A DNA stretch of 64,000 nucleotides. It comes from CAYMGQ01 sp964390055. GTDB taxonomy: Bacteria; Bacillota; Clostridia; Peptostreptococcales; Natronincolaceae. Below the pieces are notes generated by a model that saw only the letters and a list, made by a program, of their open reading frames with translations, was not told the DNA's origin and did not search any database. Each line of letters opens with the position of its first letter. Within the stretch, counting starts at the first letter, position 1. The translations under genes were made by a program, and so were the position numbers. The stretch spans positions 1-64,000 of the forward strand of contig CAYMGQ010000007.1 of the NCBI GenBank assembly GCA_964390055.1. The letters are read 5' to 3'. Shown one piece after another: positions 17,843-26,576 of the stretch.

Positions 17843-18406
17843 ATGAAACAGGAAATTATAGAATGGATAAAAACTATAATATTATCTTTAATTATAGCTT
17901 TTCTTATAACTACCTTTGTAAAGCCAACAATCGTAAAAAATTTTTCCATGGTGCCAACCCTAGAGGAGAATAACTTCCTAATAGTTAATAGATTCCTTTA
18001 TAAGCGTGGAAATCCAAAACACGGTGATATAGTGGTTTTCAAATCACCATTAAAAACTCAAACTGGCAAGGTAAAATTATTGATCAAACGGGTAATAGCA
18101 TTGCCTGGAGAGGAGATAGTAATATCTGATGGGCAGGTTTTCATAAATGGCAAAAAGTTAAAGGAACCTTATCTAGCAGAAGATTATACAAGTGGCAATA
18201 TTAAAATGAATATTCCTGAAAACAAGGTGTTTACAATGGGTGATAATAGGAATAATAGCTTAGATAGCAGGGATGAGATTTTGGGCCTTGTTGATATGGA
18301 AGACATTATAGGAAAGGCTTTTTTAAGATTATACCCCTTTAATAAAATTGGATTATTGGATAAGCATATAGATTTTGATAATAGTGCTATTGCTGTATAC
18401 GATTGA
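17843..18406 (+). CDS. lepB: Type I signal peptidase (first copy)
   Basis: Removes signal peptides from exported proteins at the outer face of the membrane. The protein is 187 residues. One N-terminal membrane helix spans about 9-25. The catalytic serine is S35 in NFSMVPTL and the general-base lysine is K82 in LLIKRVIALPGE. GDNRNNSLDSR follows near 133-143. ATG 17843 has GGAGGG upstream; an ATG at 17828 lies within that site. A second type I signal peptidase is encoded at 21309, so the two may share or divide substrates. Confidence 0.93.
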   Translation: MKQEIIEWIKTIILSLIIAFLITTFVKPTIVKNFSMVPTLEENNFLIVNRFLYKRGNPKHGDIVVFKSPLKTQTGKVKLLIKRVIALPGEEIVISDGQVFINGKKLKEPYLAEDYTSGNIKMNIPENKVFTMGDNRNNSLDSRDEILGLVDMEDIIGKAFLRLYPFNKIGLLDKHIDFDNSAIAVYD

Positions 18407-18427
18407 TATAGGATCCCTTTAATTTAT

Positions 18428-18447
18428 GCCCTAGACCTAGCTAGGGC
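18428..18447 (+). terminator. Short hairpin after signal peptidase gene
   Basis: GCCCTAG (18428-18434) and CTAGGGC (18441-18447) form a 7-bp stem with a six-base loop, about 20 bases after the stop. The T tract is interrupted, so termination strength is uncertain. Confidence 0.55.
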
Positions 18448-18464
18448 TTGATTATGTTTTGGAT

Positions 18465-18494
18465 TTGTCATTAATATAGATAGAAGTGTATAAT
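18465..18494 (+). promoter_or_regulatory. Candidate sigma-A promoter
   Basis: TTGTCA at 18465-18470 and TATAAT at 18489-18494 with an 18-base spacer lie 40 bases before the nucleoside kinase start, just after the preceding hairpin. Confidence 0.5.
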
Positions 18495-18533
18495 ATGAGA
18501 AAGAGACTTTTAAAGCATGGGGGGGATTCATAA

Positions 18534-20216
18534 ATGACCAGTAAAAGTCAAAACAAATATCTTTCTGTTCTTGTGGGTGATAAGGGACCCTTCAAATATG
18601 AAAAGGGAGTTAGTCTAGAGGATGTTGTAAAAGACTTTCAAGTTGATGCAGAATACTTAATTGTGGCTGCTTTGGTTGATAATCAATTAAAGGAGCTAAG
18701 GTATACATTGGATGAGGATTGTCAGATTAAGTTAATTGACATTAGCACGTCAATTGGTTCGCGAATCTATCAGAGGAGCCTAGCCTTTGTTTTTATTAGG
18801 GCATGCATGGAGCTCTTGCCTGATTGTCAAGTAACCATAGAACATTCTATTAGCAAGGGCTTATATTGTGAGATTCATTACAAGAGGGATATCAAAGAGC
18901 AAGATGTTAAGAATATTCAAAAAAGAATGGAAGAAATTATTGCTGAGGATATTAGTTTGGACAAAAGTCGGGTACCTGTCGATGAGGCTAAGGAAATATT
19001 CCGTGGGTATGGCCAGTTAAGTAAGGTGAGATTATTAAAATATAGAGAAAAACCCTATGTCAATATATATGAATGTGGTTGGTTGAAAAATTATTTCTAT
19101 GGATATATGGTGCCTTCTACAGGATATTTAAGGCAATTTAAGTTGCAATATTACTCTCCAGGGATTGTCTTGCAATTTCCCCGGTATGAGGACCAGGGTA
19201 GAATTGCTGAATTTCATAAACAGGCTAAAATATTTAAGGTGTTTAGGGAAACAGAAAAGTGGGCCGAGATATTAGAAATAGATTATGTGGCCGCATTAAA
19301 TGATCTGATTGTTACTCAAAAACAAGCAGATTATATTAGGATAGCTGAGGCCCTACATGAGAAAAAGATTGCGGAATTAGCAGATAACATCACAAGGTAT
19401 ATTAGTGAAAAGAGGGTTGTGTTAATAGCGGGGCCTTCATCATCGGGAAAAACAACCTTCGCTCAACGTTTAATGATACAGTTGAAAGTCAACGGAATTA
19501 AGCCTATGGCTATATCCCTAGATGACTACTTTGTAAATAGATGTGATACCCCCCTTGATGAAAAGGGGAACTATGATTTCGAGTCCTTGTATGCTATTGA
19601 CTTGGAACTATTTAATAACGACTTGGATAGGATATTAAAGGGTGAAGAAGTGGAGATTCCTAGCTTTAACTTTAATACTGGTGTTAGAGAATATAATGGG
19701 CATAAAGTAAAATTAAAGGCAGATCAGCCTATTATATTGGAAGGTATACATGCCTTAAATGATGAATTAACATCCTCTATTCCAAGGGATAAAAAGTTCA
19801 AAATTTATATTAGTGCCTTAACACAGTTAAATATTGATGAGCACAATAGAATTCCAACCACCGATACAAGATTAATAAGAAGAATAGTTAGGGATAGTAA
19901 ATATCGGTCTAATAGCGCGGAGGATACCCTGGCTATGTGGAAGTCTGTAAGAAGGGGTGAGGAAGAAAATATCTTTCCCTTCCAGGAAGAGGCGGACGCC
20001 ATGTTTAATTCGGCCCTATTTTATGAATTAAGTGTATTAAAAAAATATGTAGAGCCTCTATTGAGACAAGTAGATAATACTAGTCCTTACTTTCCAGAGT
20101 CCAAAAGGCTATTAAAGTTTTTAAGCTATTTTGTAGATCTAGATGAGGAAAGGGACATACCACGAACATCCATATTAAGAGAATTTATTGGTGGAAGCAG
20201 TTTTCACACTGATTAG
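18534..20216 (+). CDS. Nucleoside kinase-like protein: TGS/ThrRS-N domain fused to uridine kinase
   Basis: A 560-residue fusion widespread in Firmicutes. Residues about 1-70 resemble a TGS domain and 75-160 the editing-adjacent region of threonyl-tRNA synthetase, including YCEIHYKRDIKEQDVKNIQ. Residues about 290-490 form a phosphoribulokinase/uridine-kinase domain with P-loop GPSSSGKTT at 300-308, SLDDYFVNR and ILEGIHALND. It should phosphorylate a nucleoside or related small molecule with ATP; the substrate is not established, and the role of the synthetase-like part is unknown. ATG follows a GGGGGGGAT site. Monocistronic, ended by a strong hairpin. Confidence 0.87.
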   Translation: MTSKSQNKYLSVLVGDKGPFKYEKGVSLEDVVKDFQVDAEYLIVAALVDNQLKELRYTLDEDCQIKLIDISTSIGSRIYQRSLAFVFIRACMELLPDCQVTIEHSISKGLYCEIHYKRDIKEQDVKNIQKRMEEIIAEDISLDKSRVPVDEAKEIFRGYGQLSKVRLLKYREKPYVNIYECGWLKNYFYGYMVPSTGYLRQFKLQYYSPGIVLQFPRYEDQGRIAEFHKQAKIFKVFRETEKWAEILEIDYVAALNDLIVTQKQADYIRIAEALHEKKIAELADNITRYISEKRVVLIAGPSSSGKTTFAQRLMIQLKVNGIKPMAISLDDYFVNRCDTPLDEKGNYDFESLYAIDLELFNNDLDRILKGEEVEIPSFNFNTGVREYNGHKVKLKADQPIILEGIHALNDELTSSIPRDKKFKIYISALTQLNIDEHNRIPTTDTRLIRRIVRDSKYRSNSAEDTLAMWKSVRRGEEENIFPFQEEADAMFNSALFYELSVLKKYVEPLLRQVDNTSPYFPESKRLLKFLSYFVDLDEERDIPRTSILREFIGGSSFHTD

Positions 20217-20222
20217 GAAAGA

Positions 20223-20250
20223 AAAGGACAGTCTAGCCTGTCCTTTTTTT
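20223..20250 (+). terminator. Intrinsic terminator of the nucleoside kinase gene
   Basis: AAAGGACAG (20223-20231) pairs with CTGTCCTTT (20238-20246) around a six-base loop and runs straight into a T tract, seven bases after the stop codon. Confidence 0.93.
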
Positions 20251-20392
20251 AAATGATAAATAGAGGATTTTGGGTCAACTCTTTAGAATTAATATTTAAT
20301 AACTATAATTTTTTAAGTTATATTATATTTTAAAATTCCCCCTTATAAACGTGGGAAGAGTTAGATAATAGAAATTGAAGGGAAAGATACCT

Positions 20393-21274
20393 TTGAATAG
20401 AAATTATAGTCAAGGCAGGGTTTATCTATTATTATTTATGGGTATATTTGCTGTTTCTTTTTCAGCAATATTTATTAGAAAAACTATGGCTCCGGCTAGT
20501 ATTATTGCTATGTATAGGATGCTAATAACCTTTCTATTGCTAAGCCCCATTACCCTTATGACTAGATGGGAAGAAATTAAAAAAATAGCTGCTAGAGATT
20601 TTTTCTTATGTGCCTTGAGTGGCGTATTCCTAGCCTTGCATTTCATTAGTTGGATTAGTTCTCTTAATTACACTACTATAGCATCATCTACAGTCCTAGT
20701 AGGGCTCCAGCCGATTTTCACAGCTATATTGGGCTATTTATTGTATCAAGAAAGGCTTAGCAAGCTTAGCATAGTGGGTATGTTGATAGCTATTTTGGGT
20801 AGTTCCATTATGGGTATATTAGATTTGCAAATTAATCTAGAACATTTATTTGGTGATGCCTTAGCTTTATTAGGAGCTTTATTTGCTTCCTTTTACATAC
20901 TAATAGGCCGTGGGGTCAGAAGAAGAATCTCAACTACTTCCTATGTGTTTTTCACCTATGGTATCTGCTGGATAGTCCTATTAATTATTAACTTATTGTC
21001 AGGACTAGCATTGATTGGATACTCCCCTATAGATTACACCTTATTTTTGCTAATGGCGGTGATATGCACCATAGGAGGGCATACAATTTTCAATTGGGCT
21101 TTAGGTTATATTGAGGCAAATAAGGTGTCAGTAGCTATGCTGGGAGAACCTATAGGGGCAACAATTTTAGCCATGATATTTCTCAGTGAAACTCCCGATT
21201 TTCTTCAACTTATTAGTGGTGGATTAATTGTATTGGGACTGTATATTTTTATTACTTTTGACAATAGAAGATAA
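20393..21274 (+). CDS. EamA/DMT-family transporter
   Basis: A 293-residue protein with ten predicted membrane helices in two EamA repeats (about 10-140 and 155-290). Typical segments are ATIFIRKTMAPASI-like FSAIFIRKTMAPASIIAMYR at the start of repeat one, YTTIASSTVLVGLQPIFTAI, and YIEANKVSVAMLGEPIGATI in repeat two. Drug/metabolite transporters of this type export amino acids or other metabolites; the substrate cannot be read. A TTG at 20375 is in frame, but TTG 20393 has AAGGGAAAG at good spacing. The next gene (signal peptidase) starts 34 bases after the stop. Confidence 0.85.
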   Translation: MNRNYSQGRVYLLLFMGIFAVSFSAIFIRKTMAPASIIAMYRMLITFLLLSPITLMTRWEEIKKIAARDFFLCALSGVFLALHFISWISSLNYTTIASSTVLVGLQPIFTAILGYLLYQERLSKLSIVGMLIAILGSSIMGILDLQINLEHLFGDALALLGALFASFYILIGRGVRRRISTTSYVFFTYGICWIVLLIINLLSGLALIGYSPIDYTLFLLMAVICTIGGHTIFNWALGYIEANKVSVAMLGEPIGATILAMIFLSETPDFLQLISGGLIVLGLYIFITFDNRR

Positions 21275-21308
21275 AACCTAGATTGAGTTTATTTTAGGAT
21301 GTGATTTT

Positions 21309-21854
21309 GTGAAAAGAATAGAAATGAAAAAATACAGGCATTTTATTATAATTTTGCTAATTGTAGTCACATTGTTCCTTGTGGACTATTTCCTTTTTAG
21401 TTTAGCAATTGTTAAGGGGGAATCTATGTTTCCCACCATTAAAGATGGAGATAGACTAATTTATATAAAAAGTCCCTGTTTATATAAGGACCTTAAAAAA
21501 GGTGATATTATAATATTTCATGCCCCTGAAAAATCTAGAAAAGCTGGGTTATTTATAAAACGCATAATAGCCACTGAGGGGGAAAGTTACTATATTGAGG
21601 ATGGAGTCCTAAGAATAAATAATATGGAAATAAGGGAAACATATACTTGTGGTGGAAGATATATTAATAAAGATTATCCATATATTGAGGGTGTAGTCCC
21701 TAAAAACCGGATATTTGTATTGGGAGATAACAGGAATAATAGTAATGATAGCAGGAGATTTAGTTGTGTGGGGAAAAAAGAAGTTGAGGGTAAGGCCTTA
21801 ATTAGAATTTGGCCACCTGACAGAATAAATATTTTTACTAACCCCCATAATTAA
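21309..21854 (+). CDS. lepB: Type I signal peptidase (second copy)
   Basis: A 181-residue signal peptidase. N-terminal helix at about 12-32, catalytic S39 in VKGESMFPT and lysine K84 in LFIKRIIATEGE, then LGDNRNNSNDSR. It differs in length and loop sequence from the copy at 17843, so it is an older paralogue rather than a recent duplicate. GTG start at 21309 with a weak AGGATGTGA site. It lies between the EamA transporter and queG and may share transcripts with both, since gaps are 34 and 56 bases. Confidence 0.92.
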   Translation: MKRIEMKKYRHFIIILLIVVTLFLVDYFLFSLAIVKGESMFPTIKDGDRLIYIKSPCLYKDLKKGDIIIFHAPEKSRKAGLFIKRIIATEGESYYIEDGVLRINNMEIRETYTCGGRYINKDYPYIEGVVPKNRIFVLGDNRNNSNDSRRFSCVGKKEVEGKALIRIWPPDRINIFTNPHN

Positions 21855-21910
21855 GCAACTGGATATAATAATATATTGGTGGACTTGCTATTGAGGAAAG
21901 GATGTTTTAA

Positions 21911-23038
21911 TTGACATTGAAGGAGGAAATTAGGGATTATGCCAATTCTATCGGGGTGCCCATGGTTGGATTTACAGGAGTGGAACCTCTTGAGGATATA
22001 AGGGAACTTTTAGAAAAAAGAAGGGATTTGGGATATTTATCTGGTTTTGAGGAGGAGGATTTAGAATTAAGACTTAATCCTAAAAAGATAATGGCCAGTG
22101 TTAGATCTATAATAGTAATAGCTGTTCCCTATTTTGTTGAGGATGAACAGATTGATAAAAAAAAGATAGCAAAATATCATGGTGAATTAGCCAGGGTTGC
22201 CTGGGGGCAGGATTACCACAGGGTGTTAAGAAGGAAGATGGAAATGATCGCAGGCCATATAAAGGGGAAGGAAAAAAAACTAAGTTATAAGATATTGGTA
22301 GATACGGGACCATTGGTAGATAAGCATATAGCTTTTTATGGAGGTTTAGGATGGTATGGTTACAATTCTTTATTAATTAATGAAGAATATGGGTCTTGGT
22401 TTTTTATAGGTAGCCTGCTTACCAATTTGGACATTCCTCAGGATGGACCCCTAGAACAAAAAACTTGTATAGGGTGTGGTAAATGTATAGAGTATTGTCC
22501 AACAGGGGCTATAGAGGGACCCTTTATCTTTAATGCAAATAAGTGCTTATCTAACCTCTTACAGCAAAAAACTGACCTAGTCATGGATTATGCGGATAAA
22601 ATTGGGAAAAATCTGTATGGTTGTGATATATGCCAGGAGGTTTGCCCTCATAATAGGGGAATTAGCAGATCGGAAGGGAAAGAGTTTGTGCCTAGGGAAG
22701 ATTTGTACAAACCAAATTTATTAAAACTAATAAATATATCTAATAGGGAATTTAATGAAAGCTATGGTAAAACCTCAGCTGGTTGGAGAGGGAAGAGGGT
22801 TCTGCAGCGAAATGCAATCATAGCCCTAGCCAATCATGGGGATAAGGATGCAATAGCCTATTTGCTACCAATGCTGGAGGATGAAAGACCCGAGATTAGA
22901 AAATACAGTCTCTGGGCAATTTATCAGTTGGATGCTAGCAAGGCTATAGGGATATTTGAAAAAGTAAAAAAATATGAAAAAGATGGGGAAATAATAAGAT
23001 TTATTAATAGTTATCTAAATAAAGAAGATAATATATAA
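21911..23038 (+). CDS. queG: Epoxyqueuosine reductase
   Basis: Cobalamin- and iron-sulfur-dependent enzyme for the last step of queuosine synthesis at wobble G34 of tRNAs for Tyr, His, Asn and Asp. The protein is 375 residues. The first 4Fe-4S motif, CIGCGKCIEYC, has cysteines at 186, 189, 192 and 196; the second uses C212, C238, C241 and C245 (CDICQEVCPHN). D131 in ILVDTGPLVDK is the proposed catalytic acid. A C-terminal HEAT-like region (ALANHGDKDAIAYLLPML) binds tRNA. TTG start after AGGAAAGGATG. The queuosine-precursor transporter queT is in the same window at 49351. Confidence 0.95.
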   Translation: MTLKEEIRDYANSIGVPMVGFTGVEPLEDIRELLEKRRDLGYLSGFEEEDLELRLNPKKIMASVRSIIVIAVPYFVEDEQIDKKKIAKYHGELARVAWGQDYHRVLRRKMEMIAGHIKGKEKKLSYKILVDTGPLVDKHIAFYGGLGWYGYNSLLINEEYGSWFFIGSLLTNLDIPQDGPLEQKTCIGCGKCIEYCPTGAIEGPFIFNANKCLSNLLQQKTDLVMDYADKIGKNLYGCDICQEVCPHNRGISRSEGKEFVPREDLYKPNLLKLINISNREFNESYGKTSAGWRGKRVLQRNAIIALANHGDKDAIAYLLPMLEDERPEIRKYSLWAIYQLDASKAIGIFEKVKKYEKDGEIIRFINSYLNKEDNI

Positions 23039-23186
23039 AAATATATATATCTTTAACCCCTATTTGATAGGGAAGATTATTTTGATTATTAAGAAGGCAG
23101 ACTTACTAATTTAATTAAAAGCAGGAAAATGGAAAAGTTTGTTGTATTAAATAAAGGAGTTAAATTATCATTGGGAGGGAATAGAG

Positions 23187-24374
23187 ATGTCTAGTGTTCA
23201 TGAATTAAATTTTTTGAAAGATAAGATAGAGGAATTAAAGAGAGAAGGGGTATATAGAAAGCTCCCTGTTTTATCTAGTGCTAATGAGGCCGAAGCTTTA
23301 TTAGATGGAAGAAAAATAATAAATTTGTCCTCTAATAATTACCTAGGTTTTGCTAACCATCCTAGGTTAAAAAAAGCAGCCATAGAGGCTGTACAAAAAT
23401 ATGGGGCCGGGGCAGGGGCAGTTAGAACTATAATAGGTAATATGGATATTCATGAGGAAATGGAAGAAGTATTAGCAGAATTTAAAAGAGAAGAGGCAGT
23501 CATGGTCTATCAATCAGGTTTTAACTGCAATGCTGGTACTATACAGGCCGTGACGGAGAGAGGAGACTTAATTATATCAGATGAGTTAAACCATGCTAGT
23601 ATCATTGATGGAGCCAGACTAAGCAGGGCTGACAAAACTGTATTTAGGCATGGAGATATGAACCATTTAGAAGATATTCTTAAGGAGAGCAGGGATAAAT
23701 ATAGGAATATATTAATCATCACCGACGGAGTTTTTAGTATGGATGGGGATATTGCACCATTACCCGATATAGTTAATTTGGCTGAAGAATTTGAAGCAAT
23801 GACCTATGTGGATGATGCCCATGGTTCTGGAGTTTTGGGTGAAAGTGGCAGGGGAACAATTGACCATTTTGGTCTTCATGGTAGGGTGGATTTTACAATT
23901 GGAACACTTTCAAAGGCAATAGGTGTAATTGGTGGTTATGTGGCAGGAAATAAGACCATGAAGGACTGGTTGAGCCATAGAGGGAGGCCAATTTTGTTTA
24001 GCACGGCATTACCTCCAGCTGCAATAGGAGCCATTATAGAGGCAGTAAAAATCTTAATGAGTACTACGGAATATACAGATAGATTGTGGGATAATGCTAA
24101 ATATTTCAAAGAAAAGATTAGTAAGTTGGGTTATAATATAGGCAAAAGCCAGACCCCTATTACTCCTGTTATTATAGGAGAAGAGGACAAAACTATGCAA
24201 TTTAGCAGGAAACTTTTTGACCAAGGTGTTTTTGTTTCGGGGATTGTTTTTCCAACGGTACCCAAGGGAACAGGTAGGGTGAGGTGTATGGTAACTGCCG
24301 GCCATAATAAACAACAATTGGATAGGGCCGTAGATGCTTTCAAAAATGTTGGAGAAGAGATGGGTCTGTTATAA
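23187..24374 (+). CDS. kbl: Glycine C-acetyltransferase (2-amino-3-ketobutyrate CoA ligase)
   Basis: PLP enzyme that interconverts 2-amino-3-ketobutyrate plus CoA with glycine plus acetyl-CoA in threonine degradation. The protein is 395 residues and the alpha-oxoamine synthase pattern is complete: LSSNNYLGFANHP at 47-59, FNCNAG, VDDAHGSG at 208-215 and the PLP lysine K243 in TLSKAIGVIGGY. Close relatives act in biotin synthesis (8-amino-7-oxononanoate synthase), but no biotin genes are near and the N-terminal length fits Kbl. ATG follows GGGAGGGAATAGAG. In an organism with glycine reductase it would feed glycine into energy metabolism; no threonine dehydrogenase is adjacent. Confidence 0.85.
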   Translation: MSSVHELNFLKDKIEELKREGVYRKLPVLSSANEAEALLDGRKIINLSSNNYLGFANHPRLKKAAIEAVQKYGAGAGAVRTIIGNMDIHEEMEEVLAEFKREEAVMVYQSGFNCNAGTIQAVTERGDLIISDELNHASIIDGARLSRADKTVFRHGDMNHLEDILKESRDKYRNILIITDGVFSMDGDIAPLPDIVNLAEEFEAMTYVDDAHGSGVLGESGRGTIDHFGLHGRVDFTIGTLSKAIGVIGGYVAGNKTMKDWLSHRGRPILFSTALPPAAIGAIIEAVKILMSTTEYTDRLWDNAKYFKEKISKLGYNIGKSQTPITPVIIGEEDKTMQFSRKLFDQGVFVSGIVFPTVPKGTGRVRCMVTAGHNKQQLDRAVDAFKNVGEEMGLL

Positions 24375-24397
24375 TTAATTACATTGCTTTATTAGCT

Positions 24398-24441
24398 TTT
24401 GTACATCTTAAATCCTAGGGTTTAGGATGTACAAATTTTTT
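24398..24441 (+). terminator. Intrinsic terminator of kbl
   Basis: Fifteen-base arms 24398-24412 and 24421-24435 (one G-T pair) with an eight-base loop, followed by a run of T. The in-frame ATG at 24427 of the next reading frame lies inside the right arm and is therefore not a real start. Confidence 0.9.
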
Positions 24442-24471
24442 AGTTTAAATTTCACCAGGGGGATGATGTAT

Positions 24472-24753
24472 ATGAAAATTGGAAGCTGTTTACTTAAATT
24501 AATTATCTATGAAAGTAACTCCCTAAAGGAAAAAAGACAAATTCTTAGGAGTGTGATAGACAGGATTAAGGCTCGGTTTAATGTATCGGTTGCTGAGGTA
24601 GGGGAATTAGATAAATGGAAGTTGGCAGAAATCGGTATATCCTGTGTAAGCAATAGTGGAAAGCATGCTGATGAAATGATAAATAAAATTATTTATTTTA
24701 TTGAGCAGGATATGCGACTTGAGATAATTGAGTGTCACGTGGAGATACTGTAG
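24472..24753 (+). CDS. DUF503 (YlxP-like) protein
   Basis: A 93-residue cytoplasmic protein of the DUF503 family, recognised by the opening MKIGSCLLKLIIYESNSLKEKR and the VAEVGELDKWKLAEIGISCVS segment. Members such as YlxP sit beside ribosome-maturation genes in many Firmicutes, but here it is alone and its function is unknown. The frame extends to 24427, but that region is the kbl terminator; ATG 24472 follows AGGGGG and matches the family start. The stop codon is inside the large palindrome at 24748-24790. Confidence 0.85.
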   Translation: MKIGSCLLKLIIYESNSLKEKRQILRSVIDRIKARFNVSVAEVGELDKWKLAEIGISCVSNSGKHADEMINKIIYFIEQDMRLEIIECHVEIL

Positions 24754-24790
24754 CAAATTTTCTACAGATACTGTAGAAAATTTGCTACAG
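24748..24790. terminator. Large nested palindrome, probable bidirectional terminator
   Basis: Two 20-base arms (24748-24767 and 24771-24790) are perfect complements with a three-base centre. Each arm is itself flanked by CTGTAG and CTACAG, so each can fold alone. It separates the convergent DUF503 and sigma-54 activator genes and contains the DUF503 stop. Confidence 0.8.
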
Positions 24791-24793
24791 TTC

Positions 24794-26194
24794 CTATCTG
24801 GAATTATTTTTCTTTAGTTTTTTATAGATTAAAGTTCTATGAATATCTAATTTTCTAGCTGCGGCGGTGATAGAGCCATCGCATTCATCAATTGTTTTAT
24901 TTATGTAGTAATGTTCAATCCTGTTTACAACATCCCTTAATGTTCCTGTGAGTTTTATGGAACTGTCATCCTTGATTTCATCAGAGACATAGCTTTCATC
25001 ATGAACAGAGTCTTGCAATGAGTTGATATCTATTAATGGACTAGTAGTAGTGATTATAAGCCTTTCTATAATATTTTTCAATTCACGAATATTACCTGGC
25101 CAGCTATAATTCATAAATGTCTCTATGGTTTTAGGAGAAAAAGTTTTTTCGCAATTATATTGCTCATTAAATTCTTTCAAAAATTTATTGGCTAGGGCCC
25201 TGATATCTTCCTTTCTTTTACGTAGGGGAGGAAGATAAAGGGGGACAACATTTAGACGGTAATACAGGTCTTCCCTAAAGAGCTTTTCTTCTACCAATTC
25301 CTTCAGGTTTTTATTGGTGGCTGCTATAATTCTGACATTAACCTTATGGTCAGTAGTCCCACCAACCCTCCTAATGTAGGAGGTGTCCAATACTTTCAAA
25401 AGTTTGGCCTGAAGAGCTAAGGGCATCTCTGCAATTTCGTCTAGAAAAATCGTCCCTTCATCTGCAATTTCAAATAAACCCAGTTTTCCTTTAGAACTAG
25501 CACCGGTAAAGGCTCCCTTTTCATAGCCAAATAGCTCAGATTCAATTAGACTTGCAGGAATGGCTGCACAGTTGATATCTACAAAGGGATAGTCGGATCT
25601 CCTACTATTTTGGTGGATGTACTTGGCTAGAATACTTTTTCCTGTCCCAGATTCACCATATACAACTGTTGAGCTGTCAGACTTGGCAATTAATATCAGC
25701 TTTTCTATAAGCCTTTCCATAATTTCACTCTCAAATATAAGGCTATTTTTCTCGCTTTTGGCTTTATCTTGCTTTAATCCTTTTCTTTTTCTTTTTCTAT
25801 TTAAACTATTATAGAATTTATCTATACAATTCAGCGGTCGACAATTAGTAACTACCAATTCTAAATCACCGTATTCATCATAAATAGGACGGCTTGTAGA
25901 AATTAATTCTGTCCCATGAGGTGTCCTAACAATATCAGTGATTATTCTCCCGGTCTTTGTAGATTCAAGGGCTGGGGAGTTATCATAATAGCCCTTGGAC
26001 ATGATAGCCTGCAATGAATTACCTATAATATTTTCAGCTGTTGTTTTTAATAGATTAACGACAGAGGGATTTGCCAGAATTAATTTTGCGTCTTTATCCG
26101 TAATAAAAATGCCATCATAAGAGTTTTCAAAAAATGCCCTTAACAAAGTTTCTTTATAGTCTTTTAGGTTAGCAGACTCGAAGATATTTGTCAT
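24794..26194 (-). CDS. Sigma-54-dependent transcriptional activator (PAS-AAA-Fis)
   Basis: A 466-residue enhancer-binding protein. An N-terminal PAS-type sensor occupies about 15-125 (AFFENSYDGIFITDKDAKLI...). The AAA+ domain has Walker A GESGTGKS at 180-187, the sigma-54 contact loop GAFTGA at 227-232 and Walker B FLDEIAEM at 250-257. A Fis-type helix-turn-helix ends the protein (ITAAARKLDIHRTLIYKKL). There is no receiver domain, so it responds to a ligand or redox signal through PAS, as in AcoR-like regulators. Its start is 112 bases from the first of two consensus sigma-54 promoters that face the opposite way, so it almost surely controls the dehydrogenase operon that follows. Confidence 0.93.
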   Translation of the reverse strand: MTNIFESANLKDYKETLLRAFFENSYDGIFITDKDAKLILANPSVVNLLKTTAENIIGNSLQAIMSKGYYDNSPALESTKTGRIITDIVRTPHGTELISTSRPIYDEYGDLELVVTNCRPLNCIDKFYNSLNRKRKRKGLKQDKAKSEKNSLIFESEIMERLIEKLILIAKSDSSTVVYGESGTGKSILAKYIHQNSRRSDYPFVDINCAAIPASLIESELFGYEKGAFTGASSKGKLGLFEIADEGTIFLDEIAEMPLALQAKLLKVLDTSYIRRVGGTTDHKVNVRIIAATNKNLKELVEEKLFREDLYYRLNVVPLYLPPLRKRKEDIRALANKFLKEFNEQYNCEKTFSPKTIETFMNYSWPGNIRELKNIIERLIITTTSPLIDINSLQDSVHDESYVSDEIKDDSSIKLTGTLRDVVNRIEHYYINKTIDECDGSITAAARKLDIHRTLIYKKLKKNNSR

Positions 26195-26305
26195 TATTCC
26201 TCACCCTTTTTTTATGATATAAAATTAATATAAAAAATATTTATAATATTAAACAAAGTTATAAATCAAAATCAATATTTAGAATTTATAAATATTTTAA
26301 ATTGT

Positions 26306-26322
26306 TGGCACAATCATTGCAT
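26306..26322 (+). promoter_or_regulatory. Sigma-54 promoter P1
   Basis: TGGCAC-N5-TTGCAT, with GG at 26307-26308 and GC at 26319-26320 separated by exactly ten bases, is a full match to the -24/-12 consensus. It points toward the dehydrogenase operon and would start transcription near 26333. Confidence 0.88.
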
Positions 26323-26559
26323 GTATATATTGGCACAAGGTTTATTAAAAGATAATATAAGGATTCCAAGGAAATTATTATTGACCATTCGCTCATATCA
26401 TTGAAATTATAACTATTCTACAATATATAAATTAATTATATCTCATTACAAACTTAGCACCCCTTAAATTTAGCCTAAAGGCAAACTATTATACTTCTAA
26501 TAATAAAAGCAGATAAATCCTAACTTAATATTCAGAATTGGAGTGCAAATGAAAAGCAT

Positions 26560-26576
26560 TGGCACAAATATTGCAA
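26560..26576 (+). promoter_or_regulatory. Sigma-54 promoter P2
   Basis: A second complete match, TGGCAC-N5-TTGCAA, lies 254 bases downstream of P1 in the same direction. Transcription would begin near 26587, leaving a leader of over 430 bases before the E1-alpha start codon. Confidence 0.88.

Noticed and set aside
24427..24471. Longer N-terminus for the DUF503 protein
   Set aside because: This segment is the right arm and T tract of the kbl terminator; the family start is at 24472.
26331..26350. A third sigma-54 promoter at the TGGCAC at 26331
   Set aside because: The -12 part is missing: the bases at the proper distance are TTAT, without GC.
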